This document shows positions 43,933 to 52,629 of a DNA stretch of 64,000 bases, piece by piece. The first letter of the stretch is position 1, and each line of letters begins with the position of its first letter. The position numbers were made by a program, and so were the translations under genes. The DNA lies in the NCBI GenBank assembly GCA_963519845.1, contig CAUQNX010000013.1, positions 71,775-135,774 of the forward strand, written 5' to 3'. The DNA is from Moellerella sp963519845 (GTDB lineage Bacteria; Pseudomonadota; Gammaproteobacteria; Enterobacterales; Enterobacteriaceae). The notes under the pieces were generated by a model. The model worked only from the letters and a program-made list of their open reading frames with translations, made no database searches and was not told the DNA's origin.

Positions 43933-44113
43933 AACCTCTGCAATTGTTAGGGCAGAAAATCTAATTATAGCTGTCTTATTTTAGGGGAAGTGGACACTTA
44001 TATGAAACACTCTGACGCAAAGAGGTGAAGGTTATATGAATAACTTCCCAAAAGTAGCAATCCGGGTATTTATGTCTGTAGAGGATGTACAAAGATAGGC
44101 AAAGGCTTCAAAT

Positions 44114-44158
44114 ATAAAAAGCGTACTGGCCTATAAAATAGAGCAGTGCGCTTTTTTG
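44114..44158. terminator. bidirectional terminator downstream of trmL
   Basis: AAGCGTACTG (44119-44128) pairs with CAGTGCGCTT (44144-44153), one G-U pair, with T runs on both strands. It lies 18 bases past the trmL stop on the minus strand. Confidence 0.8.
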
Positions 44159-44175
44159 TTTATTCAGATTTTTAA

Positions 44176-44679
44176 TCAATCTCTTAGCAGAGCTCCCGGA
44201 TAACCCAGTTGTCGCCAAGCTTCAAATACCACTACCGCCACTGAGTTAGACAGATTCATACTGCGGCTATCCGCCAACATAGGAATACGGATTTTTTGCT
44301 CTATTGGCATATTATCGAGCACATAGGGCGGTAAACCCCGTGTTTCAGGCCCAAAGATCAAATAGTCGCCATCGCGATAACTCACATTACTATGACTCGG
44401 TTTCCCCTTGGTGGTCAGCGCAAAAAGCCGTGCTCCAGAAGCCGACTGGGAATTATTACTGCTTAGACCTTCGCTGACGAGAAATGCTTGATAATCATGG
44501 TGGTGGTTGATATCAGCAAACTCACTGTAGTCTAATCCCGCCCGACGCAATCGCTTATCATCCCACGTAAATCCCAACGGGTGGATCAGGTGCAAACTAA
44601 AGCCAGTATTGGCACACAGACGAATAATATTGCCGGTGTTCGGCGGAATTTCAGGTTCAAATAACACTATGTGTAGCAT
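44176..44679 (-). CDS. trmL: tRNA (cytidine/uridine-2'-O-)-methyltransferase TrmL
   Basis: Methylates the wobble nucleotide of tRNA(Leu) isoacceptors. A SPOUT-fold protein of 167 residues, slightly longer than E. coli TrmL. Landmarks are FEPEIPPNTGNIIRLCANTG, LIFGPETRGLPP and the knot motif IPMLADSRSMNLSNSVAVVVFE. A Ser/Asn-rich insert near residues 70-80 explains the extra length. Formerly yibK; it is the conserved border of the O-antigen locus in Providencia. Confidence 0.95.
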   Translation of the reverse strand: MLHIVLFEPEIPPNTGNIIRLCANTGFSLHLIHPLGFTWDDKRLRRAGLDYSEFADINHHHDYQAFLVSEGLSSNNSQSASGARLFALTTKGKPSHSNVSYRDGDYLIFGPETRGLPPYVLDNMPIEQKIRIPMLADSRSMNLSNSVAVVVFEAWRQLGYPGALLRD

Positions 44680-44782
44680 AAGGTTTCAATGGCAGAAGAC
44701 TAATCTGCAAGATAGTTAGATTTAACAATGGGGTGATTTTACGCTGAAAATCAGCAAACTGCATGGACTAATAAATCGCAGA

Positions 44783-44819
44783 TAAAAAAAACCTCTGCGG
44801 AGCTTAGGCTCAACAGAGG
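44783..44819 (-). terminator. terminator of the O-antigen operon
   Basis: On the minus strand CCTCTG (44819-44814) pairs with CAGAGG (44797-44792), with an inner stem GAGC/GCTC, followed by eight T (44791-44784). It lies about 65 bases after the galE stop. Confidence 0.9.
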
Positions 44820-44882
44820 TAAATTCTCTTAATGCTATAAATAAATTTTTTAACTTACTGCGAGACTAATCCACGATAGGCA

Positions 44883-45902
44883 TTAATAACCATTGGGATT
44901 TTTATGTTGCCAACGCCATGTATCATCAGCCATATCTTGAACTGAGTACTGAGCTTTCCAGCCAAGTTGTTTAAAGGCTTTTTCAGGGCTAGACCAGTAT
45001 TCAGCAATATCACCAGGGCGACGTTCAACGATTTGATAAGGGATTGTTTTATTTGTCGCCTTTTCAAATGCAGCGATCATCTCTAATACACTGGTTCCAG
45101 TCCCTGTACCCAGATTATAGATATGTAATCCCGCTTTTTTACTAACTACATTGAGTGCAGCAATATGCCCATCAGCGAGATCCATCACATGGATATAATC
45201 GCGCACGCCCGTACCATCTTTTGTGGTGTAATCTGAGCCAAATACCATCACTTGTTGATGACGACCAACAGCAACCTGTGCGATATAAGGTGTTAGATTA
45301 TTTGGGATACCACAAGGATCTTCACCAATCAATCCTGAAACATGAGCACCAACAGGATTAAAATAGCGTAATAGGCTGATTGACCAATCATTATCTGAAA
45401 TATGGAGGTCAGATAACATTCTTTCGACGATATATTTACTTGTACCATAAGGGCTAGTTGTAGCACCAACGTTAGAGTCTTCAGTTAGTGGTATTGTATC
45501 AGGCTCACCATACACCGTTGCTGATGAACTAAAAATAATACTTTTTACACCAGCTTCCTGCATGCTACTTACTAATGTGAGAGTACCACTAACATTAGTA
45601 TCATAATATTCAATAGGCTTACGAACTGACTCGCCAACCGCTTTTAAACCCGCAAAATGGATTACTGACGTAATAGGGTGAGAAGCTAAAATATTATCAA
45701 TACAGGCTTTATCACGGATATCGCCTTGATAAAATGTAGGCTTAATCCCTGTAATGGTCTCAATACGTGATAAAACTTCAATATTGGCGTTACAAAGGTT
45801 ATCCAGAATAATGGGCTCTATTCCTTGATTGATCATCTGAACACAAGTGTGGCTGCCTATATAGCCAAGTCCACCTGTCACTAATACTGTTGTCTTATCC
45901 AT
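44883..45902 (-). CDS. galE: UDP-glucose 4-epimerase
   Basis: Interconverts UDP-glucose and UDP-galactose. 339 residues, as in E. coli. The NAD motif is GGLGYIGSH near residue 10, with SSSATVYG and the catalytic Tyr-x-x-x-Lys in YGTSKYIVE. The last gene of the O-antigen locus, 36 bases after wzc, so it may provide UDP-Gal for the repeat or core. No gal operon genes are adjacent. Activity on UDP-GlcNAc cannot be excluded. Confidence 0.95.
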   Translation of the reverse strand: MDKTTVLVTGGLGYIGSHTCVQMINQGIEPIILDNLCNANIEVLSRIETITGIKPTFYQGDIRDKACIDNILASHPITSVIHFAGLKAVGESVRKPIEYYDTNVSGTLTLVSSMQEAGVKSIIFSSSATVYGEPDTIPLTEDSNVGATTSPYGTSKYIVERMLSDLHISDNDWSISLLRYFNPVGAHVSGLIGEDPCGIPNNLTPYIAQVAVGRHQQVMVFGSDYTTKDGTGVRDYIHVMDLADGHIAALNVVSKKAGLHIYNLGTGTGTSVLEMIAAFEKATNKTIPYQIVERRPGDIAEYWSSPEKAFKQLGWKAQYSVQDMADDTWRWQHKNPNGY

Positions 45903-45938
45903 AATTAGCTCTTTAATTCGATTAGGTATTAATTTTGA

Positions 45939-48023
45939 TTAATACTCATAAACATAATTGTAATCATCTGAACGCGCATCGATACCATTGAGGATCACAC
46001 CTGTGACTTCGATATCGTTTTGTTTAAAGCGTTTCAGTGAAAGCTCGATATCTTTTACTGTATTAACGTCGTAGAAGGCAATCAATAGGGAAGTTCCGAC
46101 GTATTTACCAATAACGGCGGCATCAGTAATAGCCAATATAGGTGCGGTATCGATAACCACAATATCGTACTCATTCTTGACCTTATCCAATAGATTCTTA
46201 AAGCGCTCGCTCATCAATAACTCTGAAGAGTGAGTAACGTTTTTACCGCAACAAATAATATCGAGATTTTCAATCACACTTTGATGAATCTTTGGTGTAG
46301 TGCTATCCATTTGAGAGAGGTATTCAGATAGGCCTAATTTATTCTCTAAACTAAAGGCTTTATGAATACGACCTTTACGCAAGTCAGTATCAATTAATAG
46401 CACTCTTTTACCCGCATTGGCTAATACCACTGCCATATTCGAGGTAACAAAGCTTTTACCCACACCCGGTGACGCACTGGTGATCATAACCAGATTATTA
46501 CCTTGGTTCATCACTGAGAAGTAGACACTGGTACGCAATGAACGAATGGCTTCTATTGCGGTATCTGCAGGGTTTTCAATAGCCAGAGGTTGCTTATTAC
46601 CCGCTGAAATCAGTTTCTTTTCATTAGTTGAGTAGGGGATTGTGGCATAGACATTAACGCCCAATGCATCAAGATCTTCAGTACCTTTAATTTTATTATT
46701 AAAGAACTCACGAGCTATCACATAAGCACAACCAATAATAAAGCCTAGAATAAGCGATAAGGCCATAATCAGCGATTTTTTCGGTGCTACTGGATTAGGC
46801 TGTGATTCTGCGGTATCGATAATACGCACATCAGCGGTAATACCTGAGTTCATTACACTCAACTCTTGCTGTTTAGCTACAAGTTGATTGTAAATCGCTT
46901 GCTCTGATTCAACATCTCGAGTTAAGCGAACAATCTGTTGCTGAGTACCAGGTAGCTTTTGAATACCTTTGGTAATTAACGCTTTTTCACTTAATAACTT
47001 TTGGCGCTTATCGATCAATGATTGATAGGCTGGGTGATTACGAGTATAGAGCTGTTGAATTTCAATCTCTTTAAAGGTTAGCTCATTAAGCTTGCCTTCA
47101 ACCTGTAAAGCGCTATCTAAAGCTGATTTTGCTTCTAAAGAGAGATCGATAGATTCATTCTTTTTACGGAAAGCATTTAACTCATTCTCGTAACTATCTA
47201 GCTTGGCTTTTACCTTTGGCAGATAGTCATTAAGAAAAGTCAGTGTATTATTAGTGACTTCTTTTTTACGATCAGTATTTTGGTCAACATAGTTTTTAAT
47301 AATGCTATCTAAAATTTTTACATTATCTGCTCTATCTGCACCCTTAGTAGTCATGCTAATAATACCGGTTCCTTTGCCCACTTCAGTTAAAGCAAGGGTA
47401 TTACGTAGATTTTCAATAGTGGCATAGCGGCCATTTTTGGTTAAAGTAAACTCTTCACCAATTTCAGCTTTAATTGAATTAACAATAATGCTTATATCAT
47501 CTTTTTTAACAAGTTCGCCAGCTTTGCCTTCTAATAGCAAGTCTTCGAGTTTTAGCGAGAAACGTTCATCACCTAAGTAGGTTAAAACAGCCGGAATACC
47601 CACTAAAGCCTCAGGAACACTATAATAGCTAACGCGAATATTTGAATCACTACCTAGCAGACGGCTAACCAAATCTGCACTTTCTATCTGCGTATCGAGA
47701 TTAAGGTCACCAACTGTTTTCCCTAATACCATACGGGATTTAATTACTTCAAGCTCAGAATCAACTTGATTTCCACCACCAGTAAAAGGCGATAGATCAC
47801 CCATTTGGTCAAAAAATGAGACCTGACTCTGCTTATCATATTGTAAGGTGGCATTGGCTTGATAAATAGGTGTGGCTAAATAGCTGTAACCCGCGCCAAT
47901 CAGTAAAAAAAACAGGGTAAAAAAGCCGATCTTAAGATAGTGGGACTTTAGTACTTTAAACAAGGCTAACAGATCGATTTCATCTGTTGCCTGAGAAGAC
48001 GGTTTTGTATTATTCATAATCAT
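45939..48023 (-). CDS. wzc: polysaccharide co-polymerase and tyrosine autokinase Wzc
   Basis: A 694-residue inner-membrane protein: an N-terminal Wzz domain with membrane segments near residues 32-52 and 425-445, a coiled-coil periplasmic part, and a C-terminal BY-kinase domain with Walker A (SPGVGKS) near residue 515, Walker A' (LLIDTDLRKG) and Walker B (IVVIDTAPI). The tail ends DDYNYVYEY, only four tyrosines, a short version of the usual Tyr cluster. It partners with Wza and Wzb to export long polymer and control its length. Confidence 0.95.
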   Translation of the reverse strand: MIMNNTKPSSQATDEIDLLALFKVLKSHYLKIGFFTLFFLLIGAGYSYLATPIYQANATLQYDKQSQVSFFDQMGDLSPFTGGGNQVDSELEVIKSRMVLGKTVGDLNLDTQIESADLVSRLLGSDSNIRVSYYSVPEALVGIPAVLTYLGDERFSLKLEDLLLEGKAGELVKKDDISIIVNSIKAEIGEEFTLTKNGRYATIENLRNTLALTEVGKGTGIISMTTKGADRADNVKILDSIIKNYVDQNTDRKKEVTNNTLTFLNDYLPKVKAKLDSYENELNAFRKKNESIDLSLEAKSALDSALQVEGKLNELTFKEIEIQQLYTRNHPAYQSLIDKRQKLLSEKALITKGIQKLPGTQQQIVRLTRDVESEQAIYNQLVAKQQELSVMNSGITADVRIIDTAESQPNPVAPKKSLIMALSLILGFIIGCAYVIAREFFNNKIKGTEDLDALGVNVYATIPYSTNEKKLISAGNKQPLAIENPADTAIEAIRSLRTSVYFSVMNQGNNLVMITSASPGVGKSFVTSNMAVVLANAGKRVLLIDTDLRKGRIHKAFSLENKLGLSEYLSQMDSTTPKIHQSVIENLDIICCGKNVTHSSELLMSERFKNLLDKVKNEYDIVVIDTAPILAITDAAVIGKYVGTSLLIAFYDVNTVKDIELSLKRFKQNDIEVTGVILNGIDARSDDYNYVYEY

Positions 48024-48064
48024 TTAAGAGAGTAATCAACAAAAAAAGAGAGAAGGCAGATGAT

Positions 48065-48493
48065 TTATATTTTACCATTCCAAGACTGAGCGGCTTTTTC
48101 CATTAAAATATAGACATGCTCAAACATTTCATCACTGCGTTTATGGGGGTCTGGAATTTCTATTTTATTTAACCATTGTCCAAACAACATGACTTTACCC
48201 CGAGTTTCTGGAAACTGTTGATGAACCTTATTAATATGGTCATTTTCCATCACCAGTATCAGGTCTGCTTCCCGACATAGCTCAGTGGTTAAACGTTGTG
48301 ACTGATGGTTTTCAAGGGACAAATTATGCTTCTGTGCAGTACGGGTCGAACTCTCATTAGCAGGCATATCATTTTTAGCAATAATACCTGCTGAATGAAT
48401 TTTTTTATTAGGGCATAGCTGTTGTAATAACCGCTCTCCAGTAGGAGAACGGCAGATATTACCCATGCATACAACAAGGATATTATTAAACAT
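48065..48493 (-). CDS. wzb: low-molecular-weight protein tyrosine phosphatase Wzb
   Basis: Dephosphorylates Wzc, which cycles polymer export. 142 residues from ATG 48493 (MFNNILVVCMGNICRSPTGE); a TTG at 48508 would overlap wza. The phosphatase loop CMGNICRS (C-x5-R) is near residue 9, and the general acid Asp is in IPDPHKRSDEMF near residue 115. Between wza and wzc in the order usual for group 1 capsules and colanic acid. Confidence 0.95.
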   Translation of the reverse strand: MFNNILVVCMGNICRSPTGERLLQQLCPNKKIHSAGIIAKNDMPANESSTRTAQKHNLSLENHQSQRLTTELCREADLILVMENDHINKVHQQFPETRGKVMLFGQWLNKIEIPDPHKRSDEMFEHVYILMEKAAQSWNGKI

Positions 48494-48501
48494 AAAATCG
48501 A

Positions 48502-49647
48502 TTACCAATCCCGAATACGTTTTGTGCCTTCAGTTAACTGATTATAAGTTGCAATAGTTGGCAGCAATTGAGTAATAAGACGGTTCCATCTTACCACTGG
48601 TGCGGCTGTTACATAAACTAAATCATAAGGTTTAAGTTTAAACTCGGTTCCCATTACCAGTGAAGTTGCATCTGATAAATCTAGCTGATAGACGGCGGCC
48701 ATTTTTTTAGGTAATAAAGCATCAAGCTCTTTATCGCCCGAAGATTGCGCTTTTAATGGACGGATAACAAATACACCTGTTGCATTGGCGGTTTCTTGAT
48801 TAATACCGTTAGCTTTACTTAATGCTTCGGTAATACTCATACCTGCACGATCGATAGTTAGTGTCGTAGATTGGCCAACTTCGCCCATTACAAACACTTT
48901 CTGGCCATCGTTACGCGGCACATAAAGAACATCACCTGGTATCATCAGATGGTTTTGAGTTTGGTCACCATATTGTACCAGTGCTTGCAGTGATACTTTT
49001 ATCTCTTTGCCATTACGGGTTAATACTACATTTTCCCAATCCGCTTTCTCTGTTAAACCACCTGCATTATTAAAGGCTTCAAGTACGGTTAAAGGTACAT
49101 TGGTAATTGGCAAAGTACCAGGTTTGGCAACTTCACCAGACACGTACATTTTTTGTGAGCGGAATGCAGCAATGCTAACATCCACTTGTGGTGACTCAAT
49201 AAATTTAGCTAGGCGAGTACTGACCAGTGTGCGAATTTCAGTAACCGTTTTACCTATAACTTTCACCGTTCCAATATAAGGATAGTAAATAGTACCATCG
49301 GAATGTACCCAGTTACCTGAATCGGAAGCACTACGATAAGAACCGGCAGGGATAGTCAGTTCTGGGTGATCCCATACAGTAATAGTTAATACATCACCGA
49401 CACCAATACGATACTCATAACCAGCAAGTTGTTGATCAAGTTGCGAATTAGGTTTAGCTATATCATTTGGGGTATAGAGTTCATCTAATAGCTTAGGTGA
49501 AATTGGGTAAATATCGACAAATTTAGCGATATCACGATCACCAGTATCGACAACATTTTTACCCGATTGTGACATATAGACACCGGGAGTGACGGTACAG
49601 CCCGTCAGTGCGGTTAGCATTAGTACTGCAACAGAAAGGCGTTTCAT
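48502..49647 (-). CDS. wza: outer-membrane polysaccharide export lipoprotein Wza
   Basis: The octameric outer-membrane channel for capsule export. 381 residues. The lipoprotein signal ends in LTALTGC (lipidated Cys16). The Poly_export domain is marked by YRIGVGDVLTITVWDHPEL near residue 80, followed by SLBB domains (YVSGEVAKPGTLPI, VFVMGEVGQSTTL), and the C-terminal helix region is amphipathic. Starts the wza-wzb-wzc module inside the O-antigen operon. Confidence 0.96.
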   Translation of the reverse strand: MKRLSVAVLMLTALTGCTVTPGVYMSQSGKNVVDTGDRDIAKFVDIYPISPKLLDELYTPNDIAKPNSQLDQQLAGYEYRIGVGDVLTITVWDHPELTIPAGSYRSASDSGNWVHSDGTIYYPYIGTVKVIGKTVTEIRTLVSTRLAKFIESPQVDVSIAAFRSQKMYVSGEVAKPGTLPITNVPLTVLEAFNNAGGLTEKADWENVVLTRNGKEIKVSLQALVQYGDQTQNHLMIPGDVLYVPRNDGQKVFVMGEVGQSTTLTIDRAGMSITEALSKANGINQETANATGVFVIRPLKAQSSGDKELDALLPKKMAAVYQLDLSDATSLVMGTEFKLKPYDLVYVTAAPVVRWNRLITQLLPTIATYNQLTEGTKRIRDW

Positions 49648-49701
49648 AGATACTCACTATCCCTTTAAGAAAGTGTAATAAAATAATTAGATTGTTTAAA
49701 C

Positions 49702-50649
49702 TTATTTGAATTCATGCTGGACAGTATTAGCTATGCCCTTCTCCAGTGTAACAGGCGGAGTAAAGCCTGTCTGTGATATAAAGTCTGACTTAAATTGCGT
49801 ACGAGCGCAAAATTTTTTCACTCGAATACTGCTGACTGGGAATTCTTTTCCTGTGACTTTAGAAAGTATATCTAGGCAGTAGCCCCCTAATATACCTATT
49901 GCATAAGGGATTCGGATGTTTGCTTTCGGTTTTCCGAGTGCATTGCAAATTACATCAGTAAGCTCATTCATAGTGAAATCGGGCTTATCAATATAATTAA
50001 ATACATGTTTTCCAGATTTTAATCCAGTGGCAAAGTGCAAGAAAGCGGCGATATTCTCGACATAAGCCATCGACTTTTGATTATTACCAGAGCCAATCAT
50101 TAAAAAACGACCTGAAGCAATCTGCCGGAATAAATTATAGACATTACCTCTATTGTTTTCACCAAAAACAACAGTTGGACGAATTGTAATTAAAGTATGA
50201 TCATCGCTTTTAGCTTGCCAAGCATCATATACATATTCAGCTTCTAATTTTGATTTACCATAGTCATTAAATGGATGATATTCGCCATCTTCAGCTGTTT
50301 CTTTTGTGACAAAACCATAAACCGCCACTGAAGAAGTAAATACGATATGTTTAATACCTAGTTGTTCAGCGACATTACAAACATTTTTAGCACCGTCGAC
50401 ATTCACATCATAATAAAGGCTGATAGGATGAACATTATCTTTATGTTGAGCTGCTAAATTTATAATAACATCTGAATCTTTTAATGGCTCAATAAGAGTC
50501 TCTGGTTTAGTTACGTCACCGAATTCCCATTGTTTAGAATGAATTTCACTTTTTTGGATATCAACAATTTTAAAGTCGATTTTTTGAGATTTTAATTGGT
50601 TTGATAGACGGGTTCCAATAAATCCTGAACCGCCGATAATTGTTAGCAT
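49702..50649 (-). CDS. gnu: undecaprenyl-diphospho-N-acetylglucosamine 4-epimerase Gnu-like
   Basis: An NAD-dependent epimerase of 315 residues. GGSGFIGTRL starts the Rossmann fold; SSVAVYG and YGKSKLEAE hold the catalytic residues. SLYYDVNVDG, RPTVVFGENNRGNVYNLF, SMAYVENIA, FNYIDKPDF and SIRVKKFCARTQF closely follow the pattern of E. coli O157 Gnu (Z3206), which converts GlcNAc-PP-undecaprenol to GalNAc-PP-undecaprenol. This implies an O unit starting with GalNAc, made by WecA plus Gnu. Located between a GT2 gene and wza. Confidence 0.85.
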   Translation of the reverse strand: MLTIIGGSGFIGTRLSNQLKSQKIDFKIVDIQKSEIHSKQWEFGDVTKPETLIEPLKDSDVIINLAAQHKDNVHPISLYYDVNVDGAKNVCNVAEQLGIKHIVFTSSVAVYGFVTKETAEDGEYHPFNDYGKSKLEAEYVYDAWQAKSDDHTLITIRPTVVFGENNRGNVYNLFRQIASGRFLMIGSGNNQKSMAYVENIAAFLHFATGLKSGKHVFNYIDKPDFTMNELTDVICNALGKPKANIRIPYAIGILGGYCLDILSKVTGKEFPVSSIRVKKFCARTQFKSDFISQTGFTPPVTLEKGIANTVQHEFK

Positions 50650-50667
50650 GATTTACCTTAAATTAAT

Positions 50668-51414
50668 TTATTTTTTAATAATACCGTTATAAGCATAGCC
50701 GATAAAGTATTTTAATGATTTGAACATATTAAAGTTAAGTTCAGTTCTATAAAATACCCATTGATATTTAGCTGCATCAATTTTATTTTGTGTCATTCCT
50801 GAGTCTGTTCTATAGTCAGCTAAAATTGCAGGGTAGCAATAAGCCTTATCACAAAGTTTTAATATTTTCAGCCACAATCCCATATCCTGTCTTTTCCGAA
50901 TTAACGGCATATATTGTTTACCAATAATATTAGCATCATAAATAGCCGTTAAGCACCCAATTACATTGCAATATAAAAGTTCGTTATATGTTATTGATAG
51001 CGGCGGTATAATCGATTTTCCTTGGCCTTTGCTAGAAAAACATTGGTACTGCGTATAAGTTAATACATAGTTATTTTTTCTCATGAAAGTTATTTGAAGT
51101 TCAAGTTTATTATCTCTCCAAATATCATCACTATCTAAAAATGCAATATATCGTCCTTGAGCAGCACCTATACCTATATTCCTACAAGCACCTGCACCAC
51201 CATTATATTCAGAGGTAATTAATTTAATTCTAGTATCATTAAACTCATTAATAATATTAATGGAGTTATCTGTTGAAACATCATCGATAATAATTAACTC
51301 TATATTTTTATATGTTTGTTTTAAAACAGAGGCTATAGATTCACGTATAAACTTTGATGAGTTATAGCAGGGCATTATAATTGAGACTAATGATTCTAAT
51401 TTATTTATTGTCAT
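50668..51414 (-). CDS. GT2 family glycosyltransferase, O-antigen locus
   Basis: 248 residues from ATG 51414. The GT-A fold is shown by VSIIMPCYNSSKFIRESIASVL near residue 10, DDVSTDNS, and the metal-binding DXD-like FLDSDDIW near residue 90. Close to the WfeV/Wbx type of short GT2 enzymes. It starts one base from the ugd stop; an upstream TTG at 51429 would overlap ugd. AT-rich like the rest of the serotype-specific part. Sugar and linkage unknown. Confidence 0.85.
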   Translation of the reverse strand: MTINKLESLVSIIMPCYNSSKFIRESIASVLKQTYKNIELIIIDDVSTDNSINIINEFNDTRIKLITSEYNGGAGACRNIGIGAAQGRYIAFLDSDDIWRDNKLELQITFMRKNNYVLTYTQYQCFSSKGQGKSIIPPLSITYNELLYCNVIGCLTAIYDANIIGKQYMPLIRKRQDMGLWLKILKLCDKAYCYPAILADYRTDSGMTQNKIDAAKYQWVFYRTELNFNMFKSLKYFIGYAYNGIIKK

Positions 51415-51415
51415 A

Positions 51416-52582
51416 TCAATCACTACCAAACAGATCGCGGGTATAAACGTTATCGACTACGTCTTCTAACTCAGGCACCATACGGTTAGCCAGAATAATA
51501 TCGCATTCTGCTTTAAAAGCGGCCAAGTCATTGATTACTTTCGAGCGGAAAAACTCCGGCTCAGTCAGTACTGGCTCATACACTACTACTTGGATACCTT
51601 TGGCTTTAATGCGTTTCATGATCCCTTGTACCGCAGAAGCACGGAAATTATCAGAGCCCGATTTCATCACTAAACGATAAACACCCACTTTACGCGGGGC
51701 TTTGGCAATAATTGAATCAGAGATAAAATCTTTGCGCGTACGGTTAGATTCTACAATTGCATTAATTAAATTGTTCGGCACATCGTCATAGTTAGCCAAC
51801 AATTGCTTGGTATCTTTTGGTAAGCAGTAACCGCCATAACCGAAAGAGGGGTTATTATAATGGTCGCCAATACGTGGATCGAGCGCCACACCTTCAATGA
51901 TTTGACGGGCATTCAGGCCACGACTTTCGGCGTAAGTATCTAACTCATTGAAGTAAGCGACACGCATAGCCAAATAGGTATTGGCAAATAATTTAACCGC
52001 TTCCGCTTCAGTGCCATCGGTAAATAAGACGGGCACATCTTTTTTAATTGCGCCTTCCAACAGTAAGTTGGCAAAAATCGTAGCACGTTCAGAGCGTTCA
52101 CCGACCACGATGCGAGAAGGATATAAGTTATCCCACAGGGCACGACCTTCGCGCAAAAATTCCGGTGAGAAAATCACGTTAGTATAACCAAACTCTTCAC
52201 GCAGACGCTCAGTAAAGCCAACCGGAATAGTGGATTTTACGATAATAGTGGCATCCGGATTAATTTTATTCACATCATGAATAACGGCTTCAACGGACGT
52301 GGTTTTAAAATAGTTGGTTTTGGGGTCGTAATCCGTTGGCGTAGCGACAATCACATATTGCGCCCCTTGATAAGCATCGACTTTATCTTCTGTCGCACGG
52401 AAATCGAGTGTTTTTTCGCGTAAGAACTGTTCGATTTCGGTATCGACAATGGGTGACTGCTTATTATTCAGCATCGCCACTTTTTCAGGGATGATATCGA
52501 GCGCGACGACTTGGTGATTCTGTGACAGTAACATGGCATTGGATAAACCGACGTAGCCTGTACCGGCAATAGCTATTTTCAT
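51416..52582 (-). CDS. ugd: UDP-glucose 6-dehydrogenase, copy 2 (O-antigen locus)
   Basis: 388 residues with GTGYVG at residues 7-12 and catalytic C253. It differs from copy 1 at 8 residues by my count (for example N60D, I68V, A110D, Q168T, E324Q, E347A, K375N-type changes). It starts with ATG where copy 1 has TTG. UDP-glucuronate made here would serve a glucuronate residue of the O unit. Its GC content is higher than that of the neighbouring glycosyltransferase genes, which suggests it joined the locus separately. Confidence 0.96.
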   Translation of the reverse strand: MKIAIAGTGYVGLSNAMLLSQNHQVVALDIIPEKVAMLNNKQSPIVDTEIEQFLREKTLDFRATEDKVDAYQGAQYVIVATPTDYDPKTNYFKTTSVEAVIHDVNKINPDATIIVKSTIPVGFTERLREEFGYTNVIFSPEFLREGRALWDNLYPSRIVVGERSERATIFANLLLEGAIKKDVPVLFTDGTEAEAVKLFANTYLAMRVAYFNELDTYAESRGLNARQIIEGVALDPRIGDHYNNPSFGYGGYCLPKDTKQLLANYDDVPNNLINAIVESNRTRKDFISDSIIAKAPRKVGVYRLVMKSGSDNFRASAVQGIMKRIKAKGIQVVVYEPVLTEPEFFRSKVINDLAAFKAECDIILANRMVPELEDVVDNVYTRDLFGSD

Positions 52583-52629
52583 TACTTACCTTAATTTATT
52601 GACAGTGAATATATTCTTTAAAATTAAAT

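Larger units (their letters stand above)
42938..43996 (-). mobile_element. IS3-family insertion sequence, degenerate
   Basis: The ends TGTCCACTCTCC (42938-42949) and the complement of AGTGGACA (43989-43996) form imperfect terminal inverted repeats: TGTCCACTyyCC with further matches toward AGAC. About 1059 bases. On the minus strand it carries orfA and a broken orfB with the IS3 overlap layout. Both flanks show CTTA. The in-frame stop in orfB means it probably cannot transpose by itself. It lies in the accessory insertion between cysE and trmL. Confidence 0.85.
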
